Shown piece by piece: positions 44,843 to 53,880 of a stretch of 64,000 nucleotides of DNA. A model generated the notes under the pieces. That model had not been told where the DNA came from and ran no database searches. It was given only the letters and a program-made list of their open reading frames with translations. Numbering within the stretch: position 1 is the stretch's first letter; the number at the start of each line of letters is the position of its first letter. The position numbers and the translations under genes were made by a program. The DNA is from Falsigemmobacter faecalis (GTDB lineage: Bacteria > Pseudomonadota > Alphaproteobacteria > Rhodobacterales > Rhodobacteraceae), in NCBI RefSeq assembly GCF_003863335.1, contig NZ_RRAZ01000002.1, forward strand, positions 62,001 through 126,000, read 5' to 3'.

Positions 44843-45685
44843 TCAGGGCCTGCGCGGCCACCAGTCGTCCATGAAGGCCATGTCCCGGACGCCGCCGGTG
44901 AACTGCGGGTCCCGGCGCTCTTTGAAACTCGCGACACCCTCTGCCGCGTCGGGGCCGGACATGCAGGCAATCAGACCACGGCTCTCAAAGCGGTGCGCCT
45001 CGGCGGGGTGGGCGGCGCCCGCCATCTGCCACAAAAGCCTGCGGTTCAGCGCGACCGAAACCGGGGCCGTCTGGCCCGCGATCTCTCCGGCCCAGATCAG
45101 TGCGCGCTCAAGAACGCGATCGGGCGGCGTAATGTCGTAAATCAAACCACGGGCGAGGGCCTCTCCGGCCAGAAACGTCCGCCCGCTCAGCATCCAGTCC
45201 TGCGCGGTCTGCAGCCCGACGAGACGCGGCAGGAACCAGCTGCAACAGGATTCCGCACAGATCCCCCGGCGCACAAAGGGCAGCGCAAATTTTGCGGTCT
45301 CTGCGGCAAAGCGAATGTCCATCGCCAGCGTGAACGTCAGACCAAAGCCCACAGCGGCCCCGTTGATCGCCGCCGCCACGGGCTTGCGCATGTCAAAAAG
45401 CCGCAGCACCGTCGTGCCGCCAATATCCGGCGGGACCCCTTCGCCGCTGGCCGGATTGCCCCCCTCAGGCAGGTTGAAGCCCTGCGTGAGATCGGTTCCG
45501 GCGCAAAAGGCGCGCCCCTGCCCGCTGACCACCACGGCGCGCACGCCGTCATCGCGGTCCGCCATGTCAAGCGCGGCCTGCAGCTCTTCATGCGTCCGGA
45601 TGCGGGCGGCGTTCAACACCTCGGGTCGGTTGAACATGACCAGCGCAATGCGGTCCTGCACATCATAGGAAATATCTTCAAACAT
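44843..45685 (-). CDS. Enoyl-CoA hydratase/isomerase family protein (crotonase)
   Basis: 280 residues from ATG 45685. The oxyanion-hole regions are GRAFCAGTDL and INGAAVGFGLTFTL. FALPFVRRGICAESCCSWFLPRLVG carries a Glu at the usual second catalytic position. The C-terminus holds a WWPRR tail. It lies 143 bases after the acyl-CoA dehydrogenase gene and has its own perfect GntR-type operator 32 bases before the ATG, so it probably has its own promoter. Confidence 0.86.
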   Translation of the reverse strand: MFEDISYDVQDRIALVMFNRPEVLNAARIRTHEELQAALDMADRDDGVRAVVVSGQGRAFCAGTDLTQGFNLPEGGNPASGEGVPPDIGGTTVLRLFDMRKPVAAAINGAAVGFGLTFTLAMDIRFAAETAKFALPFVRRGICAESCCSWFLPRLVGLQTAQDWMLSGRTFLAGEALARGLIYDITPPDRVLERALIWAGEIAGQTAPVSVALNRRLLWQMAGAAHPAEAHRFESRGLIACMSGPDAAEGVASFKERRDPQFTGGVRDMAFMDDWWPRRP

Positions 45686-45716
45686 TCTGCCGTGTCCTGT
45701 CTGAGCAATCTGGGAT

Positions 45717-45727
45717 TTGTCGGACAA
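45717..45727. promoter_or_regulatory. GntR operator copy 1, TTGTC-G-GACAA
   Basis: A perfect 11-base palindrome 32 bases upstream of the crotonase ATG at 45685. It is one of four copies found only in this cluster. Confidence 0.65.
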
Positions 45728-45828
45728 CCGGATCGCCCGATCAGAAGGTTCCTCCGGGAGGGCCGTTATGCCCCTCCCGGCGCAGAAGCCCGCAGGTTCG
45801 GCCTGCGACGGCACCTGCGGGGCCGCGT

Positions 45829-47049
45829 TCAGCCCATCCTGGTCTTTGCCTTTGCCAGTTCGGCCCGTGCAATTCCTCGCAGGTGAACCTCATCCGGGCC
45901 GTCGATAAAGCGCAGCGCACGCCCCCAGGTCCAGAGATATGACAGGGGAGTATCCGGCGTAATGCCCTTTGCCCCAAAGACCTGCATCGCGCGGTCCAGC
46001 ACCTCGGTCTGCAGCCGCGCGGCGGCGACCTTGATCTCCGAGACCAGAACCTGCGCGGCCTTATTGCCCTGCTGGTCCATCAGCCAGCTTGCATAGAGGT
46101 TCAGCAGCCGCGCCTGATCAATGCCGATGCGGCTTTCGGCAATCCAGTCCTGAATATTCGCGTTCTCAGACAGCAGCTTACCAAAGGTTTTGCGCGACAG
46201 CGCCCGCTCACACATCAACTCCAGCGCAGTTTCGCATTGCCCGATGGTGCGCATGCAGTGATGAATGCGCCCCGGCCCAAGCCGCGCCTGGGCGATGGCA
46301 AATCCCGCCCCCTCCTGGCCCAGAAGGTTGCTAACCGGCACCCGGACATCGGTAAACTCTACCTCGCAATGCCCCTCGGGCGAGTGGTGATGCATGATCG
46401 CTACATCGCGCACCACACGAAATCCGGGCGTGCCCACCGGCACGATGACAAAGCTGTGGCGCGCATGGCGGGGCGCATCGGGCGACGGATCCGAGATGCC
46501 CATCACCAGGGTAAAGGCAAATTTCGGATGCAAAGCCCCTGAGGTGAACCATTTGCGCCCGTTGATCACATAGTCATCGCCTTCGCGCCGGACAGAGGTC
46601 TGCAGATTTGTCGGATCAGATGAGGCCTGATCCGGCTCAGTGATCGAGACGGCCGAGCGGATGGTGCCGTCAAGCAGCGGGTTCAGCCAGCGCACGCGCT
46701 GTTCGGGCGTGGCGAAAAGGTGAAGGATCTCCATATTTCCGGTATCGGGGGGGCTGCAGTTGAAGACCTCTGAGGCCCAGGGCAGCCGCCCCATAATCTC
46801 GGCAAGCGGCGCATATTCGGTATTGCTGAGCCGCGTCCCCGGCTCATCCGCGCGCAGCGCCGGAAGAAAGAGGTTCCAAAGCCCCGCGGCCTTCGCCTTC
46901 GCCTTCAGCCCGTCCAGCAGGGCTTCGGGGAAGACCCCCTCCCCGACCAGCCTTTCGTATTCCGCATTGGCGGGCTGAATATGCTCCGCCATAAAGGCCT
47001 TTAGCCGCGCCTCAAGGTCCCGGACTTTCGGGCTGTAAGCGAAATCCAT
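45829..47049 (-). CDS. Acyl-CoA dehydrogenase, ACAD11-like
   Basis: 406 residues. The acyl-CoA dehydrogenase core has AVSITEPDQASSDPTNLQTSV, GRKWFTSGA, ARLGPGRIHHCMRTIGQCETAL and the C-terminal FGAKGITPDTPLSYLW, DGPDEVHLRGIARAEL. The pattern H-P-K and D-x-P-x-A-x-R-H is that of ACAD10/11-like enzymes. The neighbouring kinase-like gene is 11 bases upstream, the same pair that is fused in animal ACAD10/11. In Pseudomonas the equivalent LvaA/LvaC pair handles 4-hydroxyacyl-CoA. Confidence 0.87.
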   Translation of the reverse strand: MDFAYSPKVRDLEARLKAFMAEHIQPANAEYERLVGEGVFPEALLDGLKAKAKAAGLWNLFLPALRADEPGTRLSNTEYAPLAEIMGRLPWASEVFNCSPPDTGNMEILHLFATPEQRVRWLNPLLDGTIRSAVSITEPDQASSDPTNLQTSVRREGDDYVINGRKWFTSGALHPKFAFTLVMGISDPSPDAPRHARHSFVIVPVGTPGFRVVRDVAIMHHHSPEGHCEVEFTDVRVPVSNLLGQEGAGFAIAQARLGPGRIHHCMRTIGQCETALELMCERALSRKTFGKLLSENANIQDWIAESRIGIDQARLLNLYASWLMDQQGNKAAQVLVSEIKVAAARLQTEVLDRAMQVFGAKGITPDTPLSYLWTWGRALRFIDGPDEVHLRGIARAELAKAKTRMG

Positions 47050-47060
47050 TCGATCCTCCT

Positions 47061-48080
47061 TCAGAATGATTGCACTGTCAGCGCCGCCCCCAGCCGGGCG
47101 AGGACCGGGGCAAGCCGCCCCACCTCGGCCGCATTGGCGGCTGAGGCATTGCCCTGCCGGGCGCGCGCTGCAATGCCTTCAAAAATCACCGCATTCCGGA
47201 ATAATGCGAGCGCGAGCCAGAAGGTGCTTAACGCACCGACGCCGCCTGCGGAGGCGAAATAGGTCGCGGTAAAATCCTCCATCCGCGGCAGATCCAGCGC
47301 GGCAGGATCCAGCCCGCGCAAGCCCCGGCCATAATCATCGGGGCTCATAAACCAGGTGTAAACACAACTGTGCGCCAGATCCGCGAGGGGATGACCAAGC
47401 GTCGACAGCTCCCAGTCGAGCACTGCGACAATGCGCGGCTCAACCGGGTGCAGCATGACATTTCCAAGGCGAAAATCGCCATGGACCAGCGTGGTCTGAT
47501 CTTCGGTCGGCAGATGGGCAGTCAGCCAGGCCTTCAGCCGGTCGATATCGGCATTGGGGCGGGGGGTCGCCAGATCCCACTGCCGGCTCCAGCGCTCAAT
47601 CTGGCGGCGCGCAAAGCCGCCGGGGCGGCCGTAATCCTGCAGACCCGCCGCCTGAATATCGACCCGGTGAATGGCCGCCAGTATGCGCGCCAGATCGTCA
47701 AAGACCATCCGACGCTCAGGGGCGGGCAGCTCCGTCAGGCGGTTGTCATGCAGCACGCGCCCCTCGACCCGCTCCATGACATAAAATTCGGTGCCCGTGA
47801 GGCTGCGATCCTCGCAGTAAAGCAGCACCTTCGGGACCGGAACATCACTCCCGGCAAGGGCTTTTTGCACGCGAAATTCCCGGTCCACCGCATGGGCAGA
47901 GGGCAAAAGCACCCCCGACGGCCGCCCGCGCAACACCAGGCGGCGCGCGCCGCTGTCCAGAAAGGCCGTGGGATTGGACTGGCCGCCGCTGATCGGGCGC
48001 AGCGTCAGATCCGGCCCCATGCCTTCCAGCCGCGCGCGCAGCCAGTCCCCCAGTTTCGCAGAACCGCACAGCGCCGTCAC
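47061..48080 (-). CDS. APH-fold phosphotransferase (LvaA/ACAD10-11 kinase-like)
   Basis: 339 residues with a GTG start that overlaps the preceding stop (GTGA). Kinase-like motifs: LRPISGGQSNPTAFL as nucleotide loop, the Lys position in LVLRGRP, catalytic Asp in LVHGDFRLGN and metal-binding Asp in AVLDWELSTLGHPLADL. This aminoglycoside-phosphotransferase fold in front of an acyl-CoA dehydrogenase is known to phosphorylate 4-hydroxyacyl-CoA before elimination. I infer the same for this cluster. Confidence 0.83.
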   Translation of the reverse strand: MTALCGSAKLGDWLRARLEGMGPDLTLRPISGGQSNPTAFLDSGARRLVLRGRPSGVLLPSAHAVDREFRVQKALAGSDVPVPKVLLYCEDRSLTGTEFYVMERVEGRVLHDNRLTELPAPERRMVFDDLARILAAIHRVDIQAAGLQDYGRPGGFARRQIERWSRQWDLATPRPNADIDRLKAWLTAHLPTEDQTTLVHGDFRLGNVMLHPVEPRIVAVLDWELSTLGHPLADLAHSCVYTWFMSPDDYGRGLRGLDPAALDLPRMEDFTATYFASAGGVGALSTFWLALALFRNAVIFEGIAARARQGNASAANAAEVGRLAPVLARLGAALTVQSF

Positions 48081-48868
48081 AGCGCCACCTGCCGTTTAAA
48101 ATCAGGCTTTCGACGCTGAAGAAAGGCCGTCACTCCTTCGGAAAAATCCTCATGACCGGCAAGCGCGACAAAGGCCGCACGCTCGGCGGCGAGGGCCGCC
48201 TGCAGATCGCTCTCCATCGCCTGGCGCAGCAGCCGTTTCGCAGAGCCCTGTGCCGCGCGAGGCCCCTCGGCCAGGGTCTTAGCCAGCGCGAGGCTGACCG
48301 CAGACAGGTCCTCGGCGGGCACAATGCGGTTGATCAGCCCGACCTGCAGCGCCTCTTCGGCTGGCATGGGCGCGTTCAGAAGCACCATCGCGGTCGCCCG
48401 TTTCAACCCCACGGCCCGGGGCAGCGCCCAGGTGGCGCCGCAGTCAGGGCCACCCGCAATACGGGTGTAAGCCATTGTAAAAATGGCCCCTTCAGCCGCG
48501 ATGACCAGATCCGACATCGCAACCAGTGAGACCCCGGCCCCCGCCGTCGGCCCGTGAACGGCGGCAATGACGATCAGATCAGAAGCGCCCAGCCGCTGCA
48601 GAGCGTCGTGCATCAGATCAATGGTCTGCGCGATGAAGGCAGGCTTATCCTCCGCGCCCGCGAAGCCGTTCAGATCGCCTCCCGCCATGAAATTGCGACC
48701 CGCGCCCGACAGCAGCAGCACCCCCAGATCGGCGCGCGCAAGCACGGTTGTGACCGCAGTGTTAAAGGCCTCGGCCATAGCCGGCGACAGGACATTCATA
48801 CGCTCGGGGCAGTTGAACCTGAGATGGGCAAAACCCGCGCCATAACTGAGATCGATCAGGCTGGTCAT
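48077..48868 (-). CDS. Enoyl-CoA hydratase/isomerase family protein (crotonase)
   Basis: 263 residues from ATG 48868 (GGGGAG seven bases upstream). Oxyanion-hole regions are GRNFMAGGDLNGF and VHGPTAGAGVSL. At the second catalytic position it has Asp in AGGPDCGATWALPR, as in some isomerases rather than hydratases. It is the first gene of crotonase-kinase-dehydrogenase and diverges from the GntR gene. Confidence 0.86.
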   Translation of the reverse strand: MTSLIDLSYGAGFAHLRFNCPERMNVLSPAMAEAFNTAVTTVLARADLGVLLLSGAGRNFMAGGDLNGFAGAEDKPAFIAQTIDLMHDALQRLGASDLIVIAAVHGPTAGAGVSLVAMSDLVIAAEGAIFTMAYTRIAGGPDCGATWALPRAVGLKRATAMVLLNAPMPAEEALQVGLINRIVPAEDLSAVSLALAKTLAEGPRAAQGSAKRLLRQAMESDLQAALAAERAAFVALAGHEDFSEGVTAFLQRRKPDFKRQVAL

Positions 48869-48963
48869 CGCGGCTCTCCCCTGCACGCTGCCTCCCGCTC
48901 TCACGCCACTGGCATGGAGCCTTCCATGAAACTATGCAGGAGTGGTTTTGCAAGTCAATCGGA

Positions 48964-48974
48964 CTGTCGGACAA
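48964..48974. promoter_or_regulatory. GntR operator copy 2, CTGTC-G-GACAA
   Basis: A one-mismatch copy of the cluster palindrome, about 96 bases upstream of the divergent crotonase ATG (48868). Confidence 0.6.
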
Positions 48975-49081
48975 ACAATGATCTTCAGACGGGCAATCTC
49001 CCGCGATCTCTTCCGTCAGGGCGTGACTTTTGCCCGAAATCCCCTGAGATTGCGGCTGGAAGCGCTTTAATCTTTGCTGCA

Positions 49082-49092
49082 TAGTCCGACAA
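49082..49092. promoter_or_regulatory. GntR operator copy 3, TAGTC-C-GACAA
   Basis: A one-mismatch copy 22 bases before the GntR gene's ATG, placed for autoregulation. Confidence 0.6.
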
Positions 49093-49114
49093 ACCGGCTG
49101 ATGGTGAAGAACCT

Positions 49115-49843
49115 ATGATCGAGATCAACAAAGTAAACGTCATTCCCGCCTATCAGATGGTCTCGATGGAGCTTCAGCGTCTGATCGTTGAAGGCACCAT
49201 CAAACCCGGTGAGGCGCTGCCCGGTGAGACCGATCTGGCCGCGCGGTTCGGCGTGAACCGCTCGACCGTGCGCGAAGGCATCCGGCAGCTGGAAAGTGAG
49301 GGGCTGGTGCGCCGCGCGGGCCGCAAGAAACTGCTGATTTCCATTCCGGGCCAGGCGGATATCAGCCCCAGGGTAGAGCGCGCGCTCCTGCTGCAGGATG
49401 TGACCTTCGGCGAGCTGTGGGAGATGGCAATCGTGCTGGAGCCGCTGACCGCTGCGCGCGCGGCTGAGCGCGCAACCTCTGAGCAAATTCAGGAGCTTGA
49501 GGACAATATGGTCCTGCTGGAAGCCGCGGTTGCCAATGGCACGCGGTCGGAAGACATCGACACCCGGTTCCATACCCTGCTTGCGCAATGCACCGGCAAC
49601 CGGGCACTTCTGCTGTCCCGGGAGCCGATCGGCCAGCTGTTGTTCCGGCCCTATGTTGAACTCTCGCCCCATGTCCCGCAGGCCCCTGCGCGCAATCTGC
49701 GCGCTCATAAAGAAATTCTGGCAGCGATCATCGCCCGCGACAGCGATCAGGCAAAGCACTGGATGGAGCGCCATATCCGCGATCTGCGCACCGGCTGGGA
49801 AATGGCCGGACGCAGGATGGCCGACCGCATTTCTCCGACCTGA
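49115..49843 (+). CDS. GntR/FadR family transcriptional regulator
   Basis: 242 residues. The N-terminal winged HTH is at about residues 12-75 (LIVEGTIKPGEALPGETDLA, RFGVNRSTVREGIRQLESEGL). The FCD all-helical effector domain follows (LWEMAIVLEPLTAARAAERA, DIDTRFHTLLAQCTGNRALL, AHKEILAAIIARDSDQAKHWMERHI), with the Asp/His metal ligands present. FadR-type regulators bind T-N-G-T-N-N-G-A-C-N-A-like palindromes. Four such sites lie at the promoters of this cluster, including its own. Confidence 0.88.
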   Translation: MIEINKVNVIPAYQMVSMELQRLIVEGTIKPGEALPGETDLAARFGVNRSTVREGIRQLESEGLVRRAGRKKLLISIPGQADISPRVERALLLQDVTFGELWEMAIVLEPLTAARAAERATSEQIQELEDNMVLLEAAVANGTRSEDIDTRFHTLLAQCTGNRALLLSREPIGQLLFRPYVELSPHVPQAPARNLRAHKEILAAIIARDSDQAKHWMERHIRDLRTGWEMAGRRMADRISPT

Positions 49844-49876
49844 CGCCGCCTCAGGGAAGCGGGCAATACCGTCCTA

Positions 49877-49887
49877 TTGTCCGACAA
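49877..49887. promoter_or_regulatory. GntR operator copy 4, TTGTC-C-GACAA
   Basis: A perfect palindrome 109 bases before the TRAP binding-protein ATG, in the 152-base gap after the GntR gene. Confidence 0.65.
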
Positions 49888-49995
49888 ACAGATTGACAGC
49901 CAGGCTGCGCCACGCTTCACTGATCCCACGCGGCAGGAGACTGCGGATCAGGCGGGCGGGGAAGAGGAGCCCCTCCCACCGACAGGGAGGACTCT

Positions 49996-51090
49996 ATGAA
50001 ACGTCACTTCTATGTACTGGCGGCATCCGCCGCGCTGACCGGGCTGACGGCACTGCCGTCCATGGCGCAGAACTTCATCATCTCATCTTCGCTGCCCCAG
50101 GCCCATCTCTGGACCGGCGGTCACATGGAGGATTTTATGAAAATCCTCGGTGACAGCTCCAAAGGCGCGATCACCTTCACCCCCTTTGTCGCGGGCGAAC
50201 TGACCGGCGTGGGGCGTGAGCTGGACGCGCTGCAGGGCGGCTCGGTGCAGATCGCGGCCCCGCTGCTGGCCCCCTATCATGAGGGGGCTTTCCCGCTTTC
50301 GGATGTTACGCAGCTGCCGACCTATGGCACCGACAGCCCGATGGTCACCCGCGCTTTCCAGCAGCTGCTCGATTCCGATGAGGCGCTGAAAGACGGCAAG
50401 AGCTTCTATCAATATGAAATTGAGCCCAAAGGCATCCGCACCTGGGCCATTGGCGCCACTTCGGCCTATTCGCTTTCAACCGCCGGAAAGCCGCTGCGGG
50501 AGCCTGCGGATTTCCAGGGCATGCCGCTGCGCGCAGGCTCGGCCATCCATACGCTTTTTCTGAATGAGACGAAATCGACCCCGGTCACCATGCCCGCCTC
50601 GAACGTCTATGAGGCGCTGTCGCGGGGCACGGTGAATGGCCTCGTGCTGGCGGTCTCGGACTGGCCCGCCTATTCGCTGGAGCCGCTGATCAAAGACACC
50701 ATCACCGATGTCGCCATCGGTCACTGGCAGAGCTATCTGGCGATCAGCAATGACGCCTGGGCCCAGCTGGATGAAGCGGGCCAAAAGGCCTTTGACGCGG
50801 CGGCGCGTGAAGCGGCGGCCAATAACGCCAAAGTCTGGGATGGCCGTCTGGACAGCGTGCAGAAGGAATCGACCGAGAAACACGGCGCGAAATTCACCCC
50901 GGTGGGTGAGCTGAGCGCTGATATGCAGAGCTTCATCGCGCAGTCAGGTGCCAATACCTGGAAGGTCTGGGTGGAAAAGCTGGAAGGTCAGGGCCATCCG
51001 GCCAAAGCCACCGCCACGCTTTACGCGAAAATCATCCGCGAAGAGGGTGGCCGGCTGCCCGAAGGCGTCGCCGAATACCTCGGGCTCTGA
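49996..51090 (+). CDS. TRAP transporter substrate-binding protein (DctP type)
   Basis: 364 residues, Sec signal peptide ending at SMA-QNF. The DctP fold features LSTAGKPLREPADFQGMPLRAG with the carboxylate-binding Arg, and ASNVYEALSRGTVNGLVL. Such proteins bind organic acids. GGGAGG-type ribosome site upstream. It heads the TRAP genes and has its own GntR operator. Expected ligand: a carboxylate that the adjacent acyl-CoA ligase can activate. Confidence 0.88.
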   Translation: MKRHFYVLAASAALTGLTALPSMAQNFIISSSLPQAHLWTGGHMEDFMKILGDSSKGAITFTPFVAGELTGVGRELDALQGGSVQIAAPLLAPYHEGAFPLSDVTQLPTYGTDSPMVTRAFQQLLDSDEALKDGKSFYQYEIEPKGIRTWAIGATSAYSLSTAGKPLREPADFQGMPLRAGSAIHTLFLNETKSTPVTMPASNVYEALSRGTVNGLVLAVSDWPAYSLEPLIKDTITDVAIGHWQSYLAISNDAWAQLDEAGQKAFDAAAREAAANNAKVWDGRLDSVQKESTEKHGAKFTPVGELSADMQSFIAQSGANTWKVWVEKLEGQGHPAKATATLYAKIIREEGGRLPEGVAEYLGL

Positions 51091-51160
51091 GCCTCTTATG
51101 ATACCCGCCGGGCCTTGCGCAAAGGCCCGGCAGTCCTGAGGTTTCAGCCGGGGTCACCTG

Positions 51161-52471
51161 ATGGATCACAGTCTGATTTTCACCTTCGTGATCTTATGGG
51201 TTACGATTTTTCTGCTGCTGGGTCAGGCGGTGGCCACGGTCATGCTGGGCGCAGGCTTTGTGGGGCTTGCGCTCTGGATGGGGCCGAATGCGCTGATGGG
51301 GATCATCGGCCAGGACGTCTATTTCTCGGTCTCAAATTATCCCCTGTCGATCATCCCGCTTTATCTGCTGATGGCGCAGATGCTGGTGCGCGGGCAGATC
51401 GTCGGCGATCTTTTCCGCGTCGGGCACCGGCTTGCGGGCTATCGCCGCTTTCCGCTGGGGGTGGCGACGATCCTGACGGGCGGGATGCTGGGGGCGGTCT
51501 CCGGCTCCGGCTCGGCCTCGGCGGCGGCCCTTGCGCGCCTTGCGGGGCCGGAGCTGGAACGTGTGGGTTATACCCGCAACTTCTCGGCCGGGCTTGCGGC
51601 GATTTCCGGCTCGCTCTCGGCGATCATCCCGCCGAGCATCCTTTTGATGATCTATGGCTCAATCACCCTGGTGCCGATCGGGCATCTGTTCATCGGTTCG
51701 ATCGGTCCGGCGGTCCTGTGCATCCTCGTCTATATCGTCTGCCTGCGCTTCATGGGCGAAACAATCCCAGGTGTCCCCGACCGCGTCGCCCCCCTGGAGG
51801 AGGAGGACCCGGACGCGCTGCGGCGGTCCTATATCGCCATCGCTTTCATCTGCGTGCTGATGGGGGTGGTCTTCGGCGGCATCTACGGCGGAATTTTCAC
51901 CGTAGGTGAGGCCGGTGGCCTTGGTGCCTTTACGGCGCTGACCGGTGTGGTGCTGATGCGGCGGGTGAGTTTCAAAGACGTCGCCCATGGTCTGATGGAT
52001 GCAGCGAAAATCTCGGCGATGCTTTTGATGATCATCATGGCCGCGCAGGTTTTTGGCCGTTTCATGTCGATCAGCCGGGTGCCGCGTCTGCTGGTGGAAT
52101 TCACCGAGCCTTTGCAGGCCTATCCGGTGCTCCTTTTGATCGTGCTGATGGTGGTTCTGTTCCTCGCCGGTATGGCCCTGGAGGAGGTGACCTGCATCAT
52201 CCTGATCATCCCGCTGATTGAGCCGATGCTGAAAGCCGCCGGGATTGACATGATCTGGTTCGGCGTGATGGCCTGTTTTGTGATCTCGCTGGGGCTTTTG
52301 ACGCCGCCTGTGGGGCTTGTGGCCTTTTCCGCCGCGGTGGCCGCCAATGTGACGCCCGGCGCGGTCTTCCGTCCGGCGCTGAAATTCGCCTCCGTGGCGG
52401 CGCTCATTGTGGTGCTGGCGATGATCTTCATCCCCGGTATCGTCACCTGGCTGCCGGCGCAGCTGAATTAA
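51161..52471 (+). CDS. TRAP transporter large permease (DctM type)
   Basis: 436 residues, about 12 membrane segments. Conserved stretches: GGMLGAVSGSGSASAAALARL, SLSAIIPPSILLMIYGSIT and GLLTPPVGLVAFSAAVAANV, as in DctM. It drives sodium-coupled uptake. It precedes the small subunit, an order (P-M-Q) less common than P-Q-M. Confidence 0.92.
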   Translation: MDHSLIFTFVILWVTIFLLLGQAVATVMLGAGFVGLALWMGPNALMGIIGQDVYFSVSNYPLSIIPLYLLMAQMLVRGQIVGDLFRVGHRLAGYRRFPLGVATILTGGMLGAVSGSGSASAAALARLAGPELERVGYTRNFSAGLAAISGSLSAIIPPSILLMIYGSITLVPIGHLFIGSIGPAVLCILVYIVCLRFMGETIPGVPDRVAPLEEEDPDALRRSYIAIAFICVLMGVVFGGIYGGIFTVGEAGGLGAFTALTGVVLMRRVSFKDVAHGLMDAAKISAMLLMIIMAAQVFGRFMSISRVPRLLVEFTEPLQAYPVLLLIVLMVVLFLAGMALEEVTCIILIIPLIEPMLKAAGIDMIWFGVMACFVISLGLLTPPVGLVAFSAAVAANVTPGAVFRPALKFASVAALIVVLAMIFIPGIVTWLPAQLN

Positions 52472-52481
52472 GGAGCCGGGC

Positions 52482-53048
52482 ATGAGCAAATCCACACCTG
52501 CTTTCTGGCGCGTGATCTGGGGCGCGGAATATGGCCTTGTGGCGGTCGGCTCGGGGCTGTCGCTGCTGGCGATCATGCTGGTCACGGTGCTGAGCGTGGC
52601 GGGGCGCTATCTCTTTCACACCGATCTGATCCCCGGCGCCTATAACCTGATTGAGCGGGTGCTCTTTCCGCTCATGGTGTTCTGGGCGCTGCCGGTGGCG
52701 CATCGCGACGGGATGTTCCCGAAGCTTGAGCTGGTCATGGGCGCGCATCTGCGCCCGCGCAGCCGCGCGATGATCGCCGTCTTTGTCGGTCTGGTGGAGC
52801 TGATGGTTTACGGGGTGCTGATGTATTTCATCTGGATCTTCGTTGAGCGGGCGATCCTGTCGAACCGCACGCTGATGATCGGGGTGGAGACATGGCTGAT
52901 GTGGCCGGTGGCGATCATGATGCCAATCGCTTTCGGGCTGATGATGCTTGAAATGTTCCGCCTGATCTGGCGCGATGTGCAGACCATCCGCACCGGGCGG
53001 GTCGCGAAAGACGACACCGATTTCGGCCCGCCTGCCGAAACTCTGTAA
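52482..53048 (+). CDS. TRAP transporter small permease (DctQ type)
   Basis: 188 residues with four membrane helices, including VLSVAGRYLFHTDLIPGAYNLIE and VGVETWLMWPVAIMMPIAFGLMMLEMF, the DctQ pattern. AAGGAG lies seven bases before the ATG and ten bases separate it from the large subunit gene. Confidence 0.9.
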   Translation: MSKSTPAFWRVIWGAEYGLVAVGSGLSLLAIMLVTVLSVAGRYLFHTDLIPGAYNLIERVLFPLMVFWALPVAHRDGMFPKLELVMGAHLRPRSRAMIAVFVGLVELMVYGVLMYFIWIFVERAILSNRTLMIGVETWLMWPVAIMMPIAFGLMMLEMFRLIWRDVQTIRTGRVAKDDTDFGPPAETL

Positions 53049-53068
53049 TCCCCTGCGAAGGACTGACC

Positions 53069-53857
53069 ATGAGTGATCAAACCTCCCCCGAGCCTGCCGT
53101 GCTCACGCGCCGCGAAGGCGCGGTCTGCATCCTGACGCTGAACCGCCCCACGCAGCGCAACAGCGTCAACCTTGATCTGACCCGCGATCTGCGCGCCGCC
53201 GTCAAAGCCTTTGAGGCCGACGACAGCCTGCAGGTGGCGGTGCTTCAGGGCGCAGGCAAGGTCTTCTGCGCCGGCATGGATCTGAAATTCATCGGGGATC
53301 CCGCCTCGAAAGAGGTGATCTCCGGGGAGGGCCGCTTTGCCGGTTTCGTCGATCTGCCCCGCCGCAAGCCGGTGATTGCAGCCGTGCATGGGGCCGCGCT
53401 CGCGGGTGGACTTGAGATCATGCTGGCCTGCGACATGGCCGTGGCCGAGCGCAGCGCCCGCTTTGGCCTGCCGGAACCCAAAGTGGGCCTGGTGGCTGCG
53501 GCGGGCGGCATCATGCGGCTGGCCGCGCGCCTTCCCGCTGCGAAAGCGCGCGAACTGGTGCTGACCGGGCGCAGTTTTGATGCCGAAGAGGCCGAGCGTC
53601 TTGGCCTGCTGACCCGGGTGACGGAAGACGGCGGCGCTCTGGCGGAAGCCATGCGGCTGGCAGAGGAGATCGCCGCCAATGCGCCGTTGTCGATCCGCGC
53701 CGCCATGGAGATCCTGCGCGCCGCCGAGCGCGCCTCTGAGGCGGACCGCTGGGCCGACAGTGAGCGCGTTCTGCCACAGCTGCTCACCTCGGACGATGCC
53801 CGTGAAGGCCCGCTCGCCTTTGTCGAAAAACGCGCGCCCCGCTGGAGCGGGCGGTGA
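53069..53857 (+). CDS. Enoyl-CoA hydratase/isomerase family protein (crotonase)
   Basis: 262 residues. Oxyanion-hole parts are GKVFCAGMDLKFIGD and VHGAALAGGLEIML. The first catalytic Glu is present in GLPEPKVG, but the second position is Ala (LVAAAGGI), so a plain hydratase reaction is doubtful; isomerase, thioesterase or another crotonase reaction is possible. It follows dctQ by 20 bases and has AAGGA upstream, so it belongs to the TRAP operon. Confidence 0.86.
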   Translation: MSDQTSPEPAVLTRREGAVCILTLNRPTQRNSVNLDLTRDLRAAVKAFEADDSLQVAVLQGAGKVFCAGMDLKFIGDPASKEVISGEGRFAGFVDLPRRKPVIAAVHGAALAGGLEIMLACDMAVAERSARFGLPEPKVGLVAAAGGIMRLAARLPAAKARELVLTGRSFDAEEAERLGLLTRVTEDGGALAEAMRLAEEIAANAPLSIRAAMEILRAAERASEADRWADSERVLPQLLTSDDAREGPLAFVEKRAPRWSGR

Positions 53858-53880
53858 TCCCGGACCGGAAGGAAGCAACC

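Noticed and set aside
44365-44970. A 201-codon minus-strand frame entering the crotonase gene
   Set aside because: It overlaps the 3' end of the well-supported crotonase in another frame and has low-complexity Arg/Gly/Pro sequence.
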